The position numbers and the translations under genes were made by a program. This document shows positions 26,730-35,101 of a DNA stretch of 64,000 nucleotides, one piece after another (position 1 is the first letter of the stretch; the number at the start of each line of letters is the position of its first letter). The stretch is from contig JAQVJY010000001.1 in the NCBI GenBank assembly GCA_028694915.1, positions 248,001 to 312,000 of the forward strand, written 5' to 3'. Under the pieces are notes generated by a model, which had not been told where the DNA came from, searched no databases, and was given only the letters and a program-made list of their open reading frames with translations. The stretch is from Paludibacteraceae bacterium. GTDB lineage: Bacteria; Bacteroidota; Bacteroidia; Bacteroidales; Paludibacteraceae.

Positions 26730-26737
26730 TATCTTTG
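26730..26737 (+). promoter_or_regulatory. -7 promoter element of the MCE gene
   Basis: TATCTTTG followed by C, 24 bases before the ATG at 26762. Confidence 0.65.
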
Positions 26738-26761
26738 CACTTTACATTTTAAAATAAATTT

Positions 26762-27664
26762 ATGTTTAAGAAATTATTTACCAAAGAAGTTAAAATTGGT
26801 GTTGCTTTTATTGCAGCATTGGCATGTATTTTTTTCGGAATCAATTATTTAAAAGGTATTAATATTTTTACACCAAGTAATCACTATTACGCAGAATTTG
26901 ATCAACTAGGAGGCCTTGTAACCTCAAATGGAGTGTTTGTTAAGGGTTATAAAGTAGGTCAGGTACGCGAAATTAGCTACGATTTTAAGCGTGAACATCC
27001 TTTTGTGGTAGATTTATTGGTGAATGATGATATCAAACTTCCTAAGGGCTCAAAAGTTGTTTTAAAAGATGATGGCCTCATGGGTGGAAAGATTATTGAA
27101 TTGGTTTACACAGAGGCAGATAATTTATATGCATCTGGTGATACCATTCCTTCAGAGGTAGAAGGTGGCTTGATGGCACAAATGGGCGAGTTGGTACCAA
27201 AATTAGAACAAACATTTAGTCAGGTAGACTCTCTTTTGAGTTCACTGAATGCCATTACCTCTTCATCGGAAGTGAAAAAGAGTTTAAGCTCAATCGAAAA
27301 AACGACAGCTGATTTACAAAGTACATCTGCTCAGTTGAAAAAAGTTATGAACAATCAAGTTCCTGCCATTTTATCTGATGTAAATGTGATCACAGGTGAT
27401 CTTAAAAAAGTATCTGGCGATTTGAAACAAGTAGAGTTTGCACAGCTATTTGCACGTATCGATAAAACGGTAAATAACTTGCAAATATTCTCTGATAATT
27501 TGAATAGTCAAAATGGTACCTTGGGCTTGTTGATGACTGATAAGTCGTTGTATAACAACTTAAATAGCACGGCCAAGAGCGCTGATAATTTATTGATTGA
27601 CTTAAAAGCAAACCCTAAACGTTACGTTCATTTTTCACTTTGGGGTAGCAAAGAAAAGAAGTAA
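26762..27664 (+). CDS. MCE/MlaD-family lipid transport protein
   Basis: A 300-residue protein anchored by one N-terminal helix (about 10-30). The MCE domain follows (about 38-115: YYAEFDQLGGLVTSNGVFVKGYKVGQV, LPKGSKVVLKDDGLMGGKIIELV), then a long helical region with repeated LSS..K and LKKV heptads ending near the C-terminus. MlaD-type proteins form hexameric rings that carry phospholipids between inner and outer membrane with an ABC transporter. No mlaE or mlaF gene lies in the window, so the partner permease is elsewhere. The adjacency to lptD and the amidase gene is typical of Bacteroidota. Confidence 0.88.
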   Translation: MFKKLFTKEVKIGVAFIAALACIFFGINYLKGINIFTPSNHYYAEFDQLGGLVTSNGVFVKGYKVGQVREISYDFKREHPFVVDLLVNDDIKLPKGSKVVLKDDGLMGGKIIELVYTEADNLYASGDTIPSEVEGGLMAQMGELVPKLEQTFSQVDSLLSSLNAITSSSEVKKSLSSIEKTTADLQSTSAQLKKVMNNQVPAILSDVNVITGDLKKVSGDLKQVEFAQLFARIDKTVNNLQIFSDNLNSQNGTLGLLMTDKSLYNNLNSTAKSADNLLIDLKANPKRYVHFSLWGSKEKK

Positions 27665-28070
27665 AAAAGAGCATTTTGTACGTGTTAAAATAATTAAGTT
27701 GTTTTGACAAAATCTAAATAAAAGAAATAGTAAAAGAAACTTGATACTAAAAATTAAAAGAACCGAACTGCCTTGCCAATAGACATTTCGGTTTTTTTAC
27801 CGCCATTTTTAACATTTTTATAGCTATTTTATTAACTGCTTAATAATGAGTATTGTTAAAAAATATATTTAGCTAATCAATTGTAAATCAACAAAAAATA
27901 CTAATTTGTTGAAAATAAAAGCAATACCATTTTTCTAAAATCTCAATTAAAAATGCCATTTTTTTTATTGGCAAAAGAATACGAATTTTGTATCGTGAAA
28001 AAGAGTCTACGACCTGTTGATAATTTTTTGAAAAACATATTAACACATTTACTTTTTATTTCCTTTAATA
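27665..28070. other. AT-rich region upstream of dnaA
   Basis: 406 bases without a gene. It holds a terminator (27759-27798), then about 270 very AT-rich bases with a TTATCAACA-type sequence at 28015-28023 (minus strand), one mismatch from a consensus DnaA box. Only one such box is visible, so an origin is not supported; dnaA autoregulation is possible. Confidence 0.5.
27759..27798 (+). terminator. Terminator after the MCE gene
   Basis: AACCGAA pairs with TTCGGTT across an 18-base loop, followed by a T-run. The stem is short and the loop long. Confidence 0.6.
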
Positions 28071-29471
28071 ATGATGACACCAGCCGATTTGTGGAACAGA
28101 TGCTTAAAAGTAATCAAGGATAATATCTCTGAGGCAGCTTACAAAACATGGTTTGAACCTATTGTCCCATTGAAATATGAGAATGGGGAATTCGTAGTAC
28201 AAGTTCCAAGTATGTTTTTCTACGAGTACATCGAAGAAAAATTTGCGGAGTTGTTGCGCGTAACTTTGTATCGTGAAGTAGGTGAAGGTACAAAGTTATT
28301 GTATCGTGTTATGGTTGATAAAACCACTCAAAAGACTACAGATTATCCTACTGCTTCTACACAAAGCAACGAAAAGGTATCCACACCTAAGGTTTTGGCG
28401 TCAAATTCGGTTTCACCATTTCAACAACGTTTTGTTCCACAGGAAATAGACCCACAGTTAAATGCTGCTTATAATTTCAATACGTATGTAGAAGGTGGTA
28501 GCAATAAATTGGCTCGTACAGCCGGTATTAGTATTGGTAACGATCCAGGCAACACTATTTTTAATCCTTTATTTCTGTATGGCAAATCGGGTGTAGGTAA
28601 AACTCACTTGGTAAATGCTATAGGGATGATGGCGAAACAACTATATCCTGAAAAAAGGGTCCTTTATGTGTCTGCCAATTTATTTCAAATTCAGTATACA
28701 GATGCAGTTCGTCAGAATACTCAGAATGATTTTTTGAATTTCTATAGTAGTATTGATGTACTCATTTTAGATGATATTCATGAATTTATCAATAAAACAG
28801 GTACTCAAAATACATTTTTCCATATATTCAACCATTTACACCAAAATGGTAAACAGTTGATATTAACCTGTGACCGTGCTCCTGGTGTTTTGGAAGGAAT
28901 GGAGGAACGCTTATTAACTCGTTTTAAATGGGGATTGAGTGCAGAAATTGAAATGCCTGATTTTGAATTACGGAAAGCAATCTTGAAAAGCAAAATCTAT
29001 AAAGATGGCTTGGAAATTTCAGAAGAGGTGATTGATTATATTGCCGAAAATGTAACAGACAGTGTTCGTAACTTGGAAGGTGTACTTGTGTCGTTGTTGG
29101 CTCATGCTACCTTGACTGACGCGGATATTGATTTAGCTTTAGCTGAAAAAGTTGTTGGTAAAGTGATATCTTCAACACCTAATGTGATTTCGGTAGAAAA
29201 AATTCGTGATTTGGTTTGTGAATATTTTGCGTTACCAATGGACACATTAATGTCTAAAACACGTAAACGTGAAATTGCTACAGCTCGTCAAGTAGCTATG
29301 TATTTGTCAAAACAATATACCAAAAGTTCATTGTCCGCTATTGGTAAAATTATAGGGAATAGAGACCATGCAACAGTATTACATGCTTGTGGTGTGGTGA
29401 ATGATTTGATGGATACGGATAAAACGTTCCGTCTTAGTGTTCAAGAGCTAGAACAACGTATTAAGCATTAA
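28071..29471 (+). CDS. dnaA: Chromosomal replication initiator DnaA
   Basis: A 466-residue protein with four DnaA domains: an N-terminal DnaB/partner domain (1-85), a variable linker (~85-130), the AAA+ domain with Walker A GKSGVGKT (171-178) and Walker B LILDD (Asp234-Asp235), and the C-terminal DNA-binding domain with TARQVAMYLSKQYTKSSLSAI followed by the signature GNRDHATVLHAC. It binds DnaA boxes and melts the origin. The DDIHEFINKTGTQNTFFHIF stretch is typical of Bacteroidota DnaA. Translation starts at the first or second of two tandem ATG codons. A hairpin terminator separates it from miaA. Confidence 0.98.
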   Translation: MMTPADLWNRCLKVIKDNISEAAYKTWFEPIVPLKYENGEFVVQVPSMFFYEYIEEKFAELLRVTLYREVGEGTKLLYRVMVDKTTQKTTDYPTASTQSNEKVSTPKVLASNSVSPFQQRFVPQEIDPQLNAAYNFNTYVEGGSNKLARTAGISIGNDPGNTIFNPLFLYGKSGVGKTHLVNAIGMMAKQLYPEKRVLYVSANLFQIQYTDAVRQNTQNDFLNFYSSIDVLILDDIHEFINKTGTQNTFFHIFNHLHQNGKQLILTCDRAPGVLEGMEERLLTRFKWGLSAEIEMPDFELRKAILKSKIYKDGLEISEEVIDYIAENVTDSVRNLEGVLVSLLAHATLTDADIDLALAEKVVGKVISSTPNVISVEKIRDLVCEYFALPMDTLMSKTRKREIATARQVAMYLSKQYTKSSLSAIGKIIGNRDHATVLHACGVVNDLMDTDKTFRLSVQELEQRIKH

Positions 29472-29500
29472 ATTTGAAAAAGGTGATCTGAATTTCTAAG

Positions 29501-29540
29501 GCATCCAAAAATAGATTTCTGTTTTTGGATGTTTCTTTTT
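29501..29540 (+). terminator. Terminator between dnaA and miaA
   Basis: CATCCAAAAA pairs with TTTTTGGATG around a 10-base loop, followed by a T-rich stretch. miaA begins only 12 bases later. Confidence 0.75.
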
Positions 29541-29551
29541 AAACCGAAGTC

Positions 29552-30466
29552 ATGAAATACAATCTTGTAACCATATTAGGTCCAACTGCTACAGGTAAGA
29601 CTCAATTAGCTACAGCGTTGGCTGCACGTATTGATGGAGAAATCATAAGTGCTGACTCACGCCAAATTTATCGTGGAATGGATATTGGCACAGGTAAAGA
29701 TTTAGCCGAATATGTGGTTGATGGCAAACCTATTCCTTATCATTTGATAGATATAGTAGATGCTGGTTACAAATATAATGTGTTTGAATATCAGCGAGAT
29801 TTTCTCAAAGCATTTGAATCTGTTAATCAGCAAGGACATTTGCCCATTTTATGTGGTGGAACAGGTTTATATATAGAAGCGGTTTTAAATGGTTATAAAC
29901 TATTGGCAGTACCAGATAATAAAATGTTACGTGAGCAACTAACAAATAAAACGCTAGATGAGCTAACTGCCATTCTAAGCGGTTATAAGAAACTCCACAA
30001 TCAAACGGATGTAGATACCGTAAAACGTGCCATACGTGCCATAGAGATAGAAGCGTATTATCAAACACATGAAGAAGATACATTAGAGTATCCCGAGTTA
30101 AAATCGTTAATAATAGGCGTAGGCATAGATCGCGAAGTGCGTCGTGAAAAAATTACCAAACGATTGAAAGCACGCTTGAACGAAGGCATGATTGATGAAG
30201 TAAAAAAGCTTTTGGATAGTGGTATACCGCCAGATGATTTAATTTATTATGGTTTGGAATATAAGTTTGTAACCAACTATTTGTTAGGTAAACTTACATT
30301 TGACGAGTTATTTACACAATTAGAGATTGCCATTCACCAATTTGCGAAGCGTCAAATGACCTGGTTTCGTGGAATGGAACGTCGTGGTTTTACTATTTAT
30401 TGGATAGATGCTTTAAAATCAATGGATGAGAAGTTGGAGGAAATAGAGTCTCTTTTAAAACAGTAA
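29552..30466 (+). CDS. miaA: tRNA dimethylallyltransferase
   Basis: A 304-residue enzyme that adds a dimethylallyl group to A37 of tRNAs reading codons beginning with U. The P-loop GPTATGKT is at residues 10-17, followed by IISADSRQIYRGMDIGTGKD with the catalytic Asp and Ser, and near the C-terminus FAKRQMTWFRGM with the conserved TWFR. Bacteroidota often have two MiaA paralogues; the DIGTGKDLAEY variant here resembles the second form, which I infer from memory. No recognisable promoter lies in the short gap after the dnaA terminator. A tRNA-Pro gene follows on the same strand. Confidence 0.93.
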   Translation: MKYNLVTILGPTATGKTQLATALAARIDGEIISADSRQIYRGMDIGTGKDLAEYVVDGKPIPYHLIDIVDAGYKYNVFEYQRDFLKAFESVNQQGHLPILCGGTGLYIEAVLNGYKLLAVPDNKMLREQLTNKTLDELTAILSGYKKLHNQTDVDTVKRAIRAIEIEAYYQTHEEDTLEYPELKSLIIGVGIDREVRREKITKRLKARLNEGMIDEVKKLLDSGIPPDDLIYYGLEYKFVTNYLLGKLTFDELFTQLEIAIHQFAKRQMTWFRGMERRGFTIYWIDALKSMDEKLEEIESLLKQ

Positions 30467-30493
30467 CTTTTTTGAAAAAAACTTGCAAAAAAG

Positions 30494-30524
30494 TTTGCTT
30501 TTATTGAAAAAAGGCGTACCTTTG
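30494..30524 (+). promoter_or_regulatory. Promoter of tRNA-Pro
   Basis: TTTG at 30494-30497, 19 bases, TACCTTTG at 30517-30524, the same layout as the tRNA-Val promoter. The tRNA begins 34 bases downstream. Confidence 0.75.
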
Positions 30525-30557
30525 CACTCGCTTTTGAGAAACAAAGCGCTTCGTATT

Positions 30558-30632
30558 CGGGGTGTAGCGCAGTCCGGTTAGCGCACCTGCTTTGGGAGCA
30601 GGGGGTCGTGGGTTCGAATCCCGCTACCCCGA
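30558..30632 (+). tRNA. tRNA-Pro (anticodon TGG)
   Basis: Acceptor stem CGGGGTG / TACCCCG (with a G-T pair), anticodon arm CCTGC-TTTGGGA-GCAGG with TGG, and T-arm GGGTTCGAATCCC. CCA is not encoded. Own promoter upstream, hairpin terminator directly after. Confidence 0.97.
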
Positions 30633-30634
30633 CG

Positions 30635-30672
30635 AAAAAAATCACTTACAGTTATGTAGGTGATTTTTTTTT
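30635..30672. terminator. Terminator between tRNA-Pro and the LuxR-type regulator
   Basis: AAAAAATCAC...GTGATTTTTT with a 14-base loop; it can serve the tRNA and the converging regulator gene. Confidence 0.75.
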
Positions 30673-30674
30673 GT

Positions 30675-31448
30675 TTATATGATATCAGTTGTTTCTAACT
30701 GGTGTATGGCCTCTCGAATATTTGAGGTCAATGTTTTTTGCATGAGGCGTTTCTTGTAATAATGGATGGTGTCTATCGTAATACCTAGTTGCTGAGATAA
30801 TTGCTTTTCCAGCGTGCCACGAGAGGTTTCATAGGCAATAAATCTTTCACGGTCGGATAATATTAATTTGGGTAATGGTTTTATCGTTTTTTGTTCCGTA
30901 GATAACAAATATCGTTGGTTGCTTTGTTTGTCATTGATAATGAAACTTTTCATATCGACTGCTGTAGTAGGGCGAAATGTAAATAGAATCATCCAAATGT
31001 TATCATCAGGAGTAAATAAGAATGGCTTCCCTTGTACTCGAAAAGCCACTTCCTCTCCAGAATTCCCTTTTAAAACGAGATTGTGGGCTATAGATAATGA
31101 ATGACGTTTTTTTGCCGATAATTGATAGAAGTAACTAAATGCCATATTATTAATCTGTTCCAAGTCTTTAATTCGCTCTTCTGACATCGTTTCAGCATAT
31201 ATTTCATAACCAGCCAGTAGCACGTTGTTGATAGTGTGCCCACCAAGTAAAGGGCTGTCAGGTTTTGTAGATATATAGAAAAATTGTTTTTTATAATAAT
31301 CGACTACATAAAAGTCATGTGGCAGTATGCTTGACATGGCATCTAGTAAAGGTTTAATTCCAGATAATTGTTTGTAATCTGGAGTACTTTTAAATTCCAC
31401 AGGCCTTAATCCTGATAAATAACGGGTGGTGATTTTTTTTGTTGGCAT
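30675..31448 (-). CDS. LuxR-family HTH regulator with N-terminal PAS-like sensor
   Basis: A 257-residue protein. The C-terminal ~60 residues (LILSDRERFIAYETSRGTLEKQLSQQLGI ending in TIDTIHYYKKRLMQKT) form a LuxR/GerE helix-turn-helix; the N-terminal ~180 residues look like a PAS-type sensor (PHDFYVVDYYKKQFFYIS, then a central GKPFLFTPDDNIWMILFTF). There is no receiver or kinase domain, so a direct ligand or redox sensor is more likely than a response regulator. It is divergent from the T9SS-cargo unit with only ~80 bases between, so it may control that unit or itself. A minus-strand TAGCTTTG promoter precedes it, and an inverted repeat overlaps the expected transcription start. Confidence 0.82.
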   Translation of the reverse strand: MPTKKITTRYLSGLRPVEFKSTPDYKQLSGIKPLLDAMSSILPHDFYVVDYYKKQFFYISTKPDSPLLGGHTINNVLLAGYEIYAETMSEERIKDLEQINNMAFSYFYQLSAKKRHSLSIAHNLVLKGNSGEEVAFRVQGKPFLFTPDDNIWMILFTFRPTTAVDMKSFIINDKQSNQRYLLSTEQKTIKPLPKLILSDRERFIAYETSRGTLEKQLSQQLGITIDTIHYYKKRLMQKTLTSNIREAIHQLETTDII

Positions 31449-31459
31449 GGCACTAAAAC

Positions 31460-31477
31460 ACTACACTAAAATGTAGT
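31460..31477. promoter_or_regulatory. Inverted repeat ACTACA-N6-TGTAGT at the LuxR start region
   Basis: ACTACA (31460-31465) and TGTAGT (31472-31477) around six bases. The repeat sits just downstream of the minus-strand TAGCTTTG (31480-31487), at the expected transcription start of the LuxR-type gene, and a direct repeat TTTTAGTG flanks it. It is a candidate operator. Confidence 0.5.
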
Positions 31478-31479
31478 TG

Positions 31480-31487
31480 CAAAGCTA
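31480..31487 (-). promoter_or_regulatory. -7 promoter element of the LuxR-type gene
   Basis: Minus-strand TAGCTTTG, 31 bases before the start codon at 31448. Confidence 0.55.
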
Positions 31488-31527
31488 TAATAAAAAGTTT
31501 AATTTTACTGCATATTATTTAATAAAA

Positions 31528-34059
31528 ATGAAGCAATACCGTATAACCCTGTTTTTTGTTGCATTGATATTCTGTGAATTACCAATTTTAGGGCAAATCA
31601 TACTCAGTTATGATTCAGTTACAATTTGTCAAGGTTTATCTAATGGCTTACAACAATCCCCAAACAAGGATGTTATTATACCTGTAGAAAATCAGATAAT
31701 CACTCTACACGATACTACATTAAAGATGGTTTCTGTGGAAGCAAATGCCACTATTCCTACTACTGGTACGTTGTTATTTAAAGAAGATTTTGGAGGAAAT
31801 GCAGTGGGAGATCCTTCAATAAGTACAACACCAATTTCACAGTGTAATCTTAACTTTAAAATGGATGGGAATCCGAAAGGGGCTGGAAATTACGTTATTC
31901 GAAAATTTAGTTATCCATCACATAATTCTTGGTATCCACGTTTGAGTGATCATACACATCCTAATGATACTGCACGAGGTTATTTGATGCAAGTTGATGG
32001 CTCGGCTACAGCTGGGCAGTTTTATACTTGTCAAATAGATAATTTATGTGCCGAAGCGGAACTTTATCTATCAGTTTGGGGTATGGGATCATGTAATTCC
32101 ACTTCATGGACGGATGCTTCTCTGACTTTAGTGGTTAAGAATTTAGCAAATACAGAATTAGGCCGCCAAAATATTACACTCGAACAAGGTGACGGTGTTT
32201 GGAAACAACATGGTATGCCATTTAAAATGCCGATAGGTGAAACCTCCATCATTTTTAGTGTTATTAATAATACGGCAGATGCATCTGGTAATGATTTTAT
32301 GCTCGACGATATTGAGGTACGCTTATGTACACCACCTGTGACCGTATCAATAGCACCAACGGACACTGTCTGCGGAGGAACGAATGTTTCTATGGTAGGT
32401 ATGTTTAATAATGATGGAACGTTTACTGAACCGTTGGAGTATCGTTGGCTTTATAGCGCCACAGGTGATTTAACATCGCAAGCTTCGTGGACTGCCGTTG
32501 GGATAAATGCTACCACATTAGAAATGATATCAGCCCAACCGACAAAAAGTGGTTATTATCGTTTAGCTGTTGCTAGTTCTGGCAGTATTGATTTGGAAAA
32601 TTGCCGTGCTATGAGTGATCCTGTGCATTTGTTTGTTAATCAATGTTCTCATGTTGTAACGTCAATAAATGATACTATTGTGGCTTTGGCTTGTGATTCT
32701 ACAGCTATCATAAAATTTCTAAGTAATGATACCTATACGTGTGCAACCCCAAAAATTAGTTTATTAACAAAACCAACTGTGTTAGGTGCTATTGCTACCA
32801 TTCAAAGTGATTCTTTAGTATACAGTATTATATCAGGACATGCGGCGATAGATTCTGTACAATATTCGATTACATGCGATGGTGTTTCTGCATCGGCTTG
32901 GGCCTATTTTGTGGTTCAATCGAATAGTCTTATTACAACCGAAGTTTTTCCCAATGATACTATTTGTAAAGGTGAAAACTTATTGTTCTCTGGTAAATTA
33001 ACCAATGTAGGAACATTAAATTCACCACTAATGTATCAATGGCAGAAAAGTAATGATGGAGTAGTATGGGTTGCTGTGGACAATTCCAGTTGGACATCAT
33101 TTGGTTCTGGAGCTGGATCTGCTACGGCCATGTTACAGACTGCTGGTGCGGGAATAACTTATTACCGTTTGATGATTGCGGAATTAGGTGATGAATTACT
33201 TAAAAAGTGTTTTGTTACGTCATCGGTGCTACCTGTATATGTGGTTCAGCCCACTGTCGATACATTACGATTGTCTGGTTGTGGGCTCGTTGAATATGAG
33301 AATAAAACATTTGTGTCCGATTCAACCTTTGTTGTAGAGACACAAAATGCTGGTGGCTGTGCTAATGAATTGACGGTGGAAATTACCGTGAAGCCAGAGC
33401 CATTGGGTGAAAAAACGGTTACAGATTGTGATTCAGTGACCTATCTAGGCATTACTTATTTTCATGATACAGATTTGACAGAACGGTTTTCTTCTTCGGG
33501 TGAATGTGATAGTTTGTTTGTGACTCATATTGATGTAGATAATTGTTTATCAGGTTATTTGGTGGAAGATTTAATCGTTAATAAATATGATTGGATAGTA
33601 CTGTGTAATAATACAAAAGCGAAAAAATTAGTTCCAAATTATGAGGAAATTCATTATCAATGGTACAAAGATGGTCAAAAAATGATAGGAGAACTGGATG
33701 ATTATTATACGGAAGATAGATTGTTATTTGGATGTTTCTTTTTACGATTACTCATAATGGCTGAAGGTCAGGCTCATCCTTTTATTTCAGAAACATTGTG
33801 TATTAACCATGAGAACCTAACAATTTCACCTAATCCAGTTACATTATCGCAAAATGCTGTTATTAATTATGATTTTACCGATGAAGAAAAAGTCGGTTTA
33901 TATGTTGAAATTTATAATTATCAGGGGGTGAAAATTACACGGTTTGAACCGGTTGCATATCCAATCAATTTGCCAGCCGGACTCACGCAAGGCGTATATT
34001 ATGTGAAAGTGATTACAGGTACAAATCGTATTTTTGGCGTAAAATTGATAGTCAACTAA
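31528..34059 (+). CDS. Large secreted protein with T9SS type A C-terminal sorting domain
   Basis: From the ATG at 31528 this is an 843-residue exported protein; the frame runs back to 31477, but MKQYRITLFFVALIFCELPI followed by LGQ is a good signal peptide at the inner Met. A jelly-roll-like N-terminal part (about 80-270: FKEDFGGNAVGD ... FMLDDIEVRLC) is followed by Ig-like and Cys-containing repeats with recurring SPPVTVSI, QPTKSGYYRL and MYQWQKS patterns. The last ~80 residues (ISPNPVTLSQNAVI, then LPAGLTQGVYYVKVITG) fit a type IX secretion sorting domain, so it should be surface-bound or released. The ligand or enzyme activity is not recognisable. The stop overlaps the next start by one base (TAATG). 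Confidence 0.8.
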   Translation: MKQYRITLFFVALIFCELPILGQIILSYDSVTICQGLSNGLQQSPNKDVIIPVENQIITLHDTTLKMVSVEANATIPTTGTLLFKEDFGGNAVGDPSISTTPISQCNLNFKMDGNPKGAGNYVIRKFSYPSHNSWYPRLSDHTHPNDTARGYLMQVDGSATAGQFYTCQIDNLCAEAELYLSVWGMGSCNSTSWTDASLTLVVKNLANTELGRQNITLEQGDGVWKQHGMPFKMPIGETSIIFSVINNTADASGNDFMLDDIEVRLCTPPVTVSIAPTDTVCGGTNVSMVGMFNNDGTFTEPLEYRWLYSATGDLTSQASWTAVGINATTLEMISAQPTKSGYYRLAVASSGSIDLENCRAMSDPVHLFVNQCSHVVTSINDTIVALACDSTAIIKFLSNDTYTCATPKISLLTKPTVLGAIATIQSDSLVYSIISGHAAIDSVQYSITCDGVSASAWAYFVVQSNSLITTEVFPNDTICKGENLLFSGKLTNVGTLNSPLMYQWQKSNDGVVWVAVDNSSWTSFGSGAGSATAMLQTAGAGITYYRLMIAELGDELLKKCFVTSSVLPVYVVQPTVDTLRLSGCGLVEYENKTFVSDSTFVVETQNAGGCANELTVEITVKPEPLGEKTVTDCDSVTYLGITYFHDTDLTERFSSSGECDSLFVTHIDVDNCLSGYLVEDLIVNKYDWIVLCNNTKAKKLVPNYEEIHYQWYKDGQKMIGELDDYYTEDRLLFGCFFLRLLIMAEGQAHPFISETLCINHENLTISPNPVTLSQNAVINYDFTDEEKVGLYVEIYNYQGVKITRFEPVAYPINLPAGLTQGVYYVKVITGTNRIFGVKLIVN

Positions 34060-35081
34060 TGAATTCTTCTAAATATATACGTTTTATTTTAGTGTTTTTA
34101 CTTTTTGTAGTAGGTACTATTCAGGCTCAAGTGTTGAAGTCTGAAGATATATTCTCACACTCTTTTTCTAGGGCTCCACAGTTATATTATTACAATAAAG
34201 ATTGTAATTGTGGGGTACAACAAGGTTCGTATGATAGCCGTGATAAAAATCAGAGCGTATTGCGTCAGTTTACCATCGCGGCACGCTTAGGTATGGCTGG
34301 CTTAACTTATCAGACTGATTTTGGTATTCTGAATCCAGGAATAAATACGGGTATAGAATTAACCTACGCGATGTTTTTAAATGATGTTGTAGGAGTTCGA
34401 TTTGGTTTGAATTTGGCCTATTCGTCCAGTACATTTGAAGCCATTAATTATAGCGACAAATACACAGTAATTGATGTTGAAAACGATGTAATGGATGTTT
34501 ATTATAGCATCAATAAGTTGACTGAACGTCATACGCAATTGTTAGTTGAATTTCCTTTGCAATTGGCGCTGCGTTTTGATCCAATTAGTATAAATGTGGG
34601 ACCTAAATTTGTTATTCCAATAGTTAAAAAATATCAGGAACGACTCGAAGGCGTCGATTTGCGTTGTTATTATCCAGCGTATGATGTTGAAATTGATCAA
34701 GCTTTAGCATTAGCCACAGGTAAAAATGGTGAAATTTTTCTAGCTGATGAGTTAGTCCATATGCCTGCTATTTGGTGTACTTTATCAGCCGATTTTTCCT
34801 ATAATATTGCCCTTAAATCAGGCAATGAACTAGGGATTGGTCTATATGTCGATTATGCTCTGAATAACTATCATGTGCCAAAAACTAGCAACTTATCTCT
34901 TCTTTCTATTACCGATACGCATGCAGGTGTGCCTGTGAGTAGAATAGTCTCCAGTGTTTTACAAAGCAATCATGTAGCCTCAAATAAGCAGGTTGTCACA
35001 GATTTTGGTTATCTTTGCGGCGGTTTTAAATTGTCGTATAACCTTATGCCAAATTCATCGTCGTCTAAAAAACGTCGTTGA
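34059..35081 (+). CDS. Predicted outer-membrane beta-barrel protein
   Basis: A 340-residue protein with a signal peptide (MNSSKYIRFILVFLLFVVGT, then IQAQ) and many alternating, aromatic-bounded strands (TIAARLGMAGLTYQTDF, VGVRFGLNLAYSSS, LVEFPLQLALRFDP, SADFSYNIALKSG, CGGFKLSYNL), as in a small outer-membrane barrel. The C-terminal end is a basic tail (SSSSKKRR) rather than an aromatic residue. I do not recognise a specific family. Its start overlaps the T9SS cargo stop, and its stop overlaps an upstream TTG of the acyltransferase frame, so the three genes probably form one coupled unit. Confidence 0.72.
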   Translation: MNSSKYIRFILVFLLFVVGTIQAQVLKSEDIFSHSFSRAPQLYYYNKDCNCGVQQGSYDSRDKNQSVLRQFTIAARLGMAGLTYQTDFGILNPGINTGIELTYAMFLNDVVGVRFGLNLAYSSSTFEAINYSDKYTVIDVENDVMDVYYSINKLTERHTQLLVEFPLQLALRFDPISINVGPKFVIPIVKKYQERLEGVDLRCYYPAYDVEIDQALALATGKNGEIFLADELVHMPAIWCTLSADFSYNIALKSGNELGIGLYVDYALNNYHVPKTSNLSLLSITDTHAGVPVSRIVSSVLQSNHVASNKQVVTDFGYLCGGFKLSYNLMPNSSSSKKRR

Positions 35082-35101
35082 GCAAATCTGTAGTTGTAGG
35101 A

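Noticed and set aside
27665..28070. Replication origin beside dnaA
   Set aside because: AT-rich, but only one near-match to a DnaA box and no cluster; strand-composition analysis would be needed.
35078..35101. TTG start for the acyltransferase overlapping the previous stop
   Set aside because: Possible, but the ATG at 35102 lies just before the family motif and is the simpler choice.
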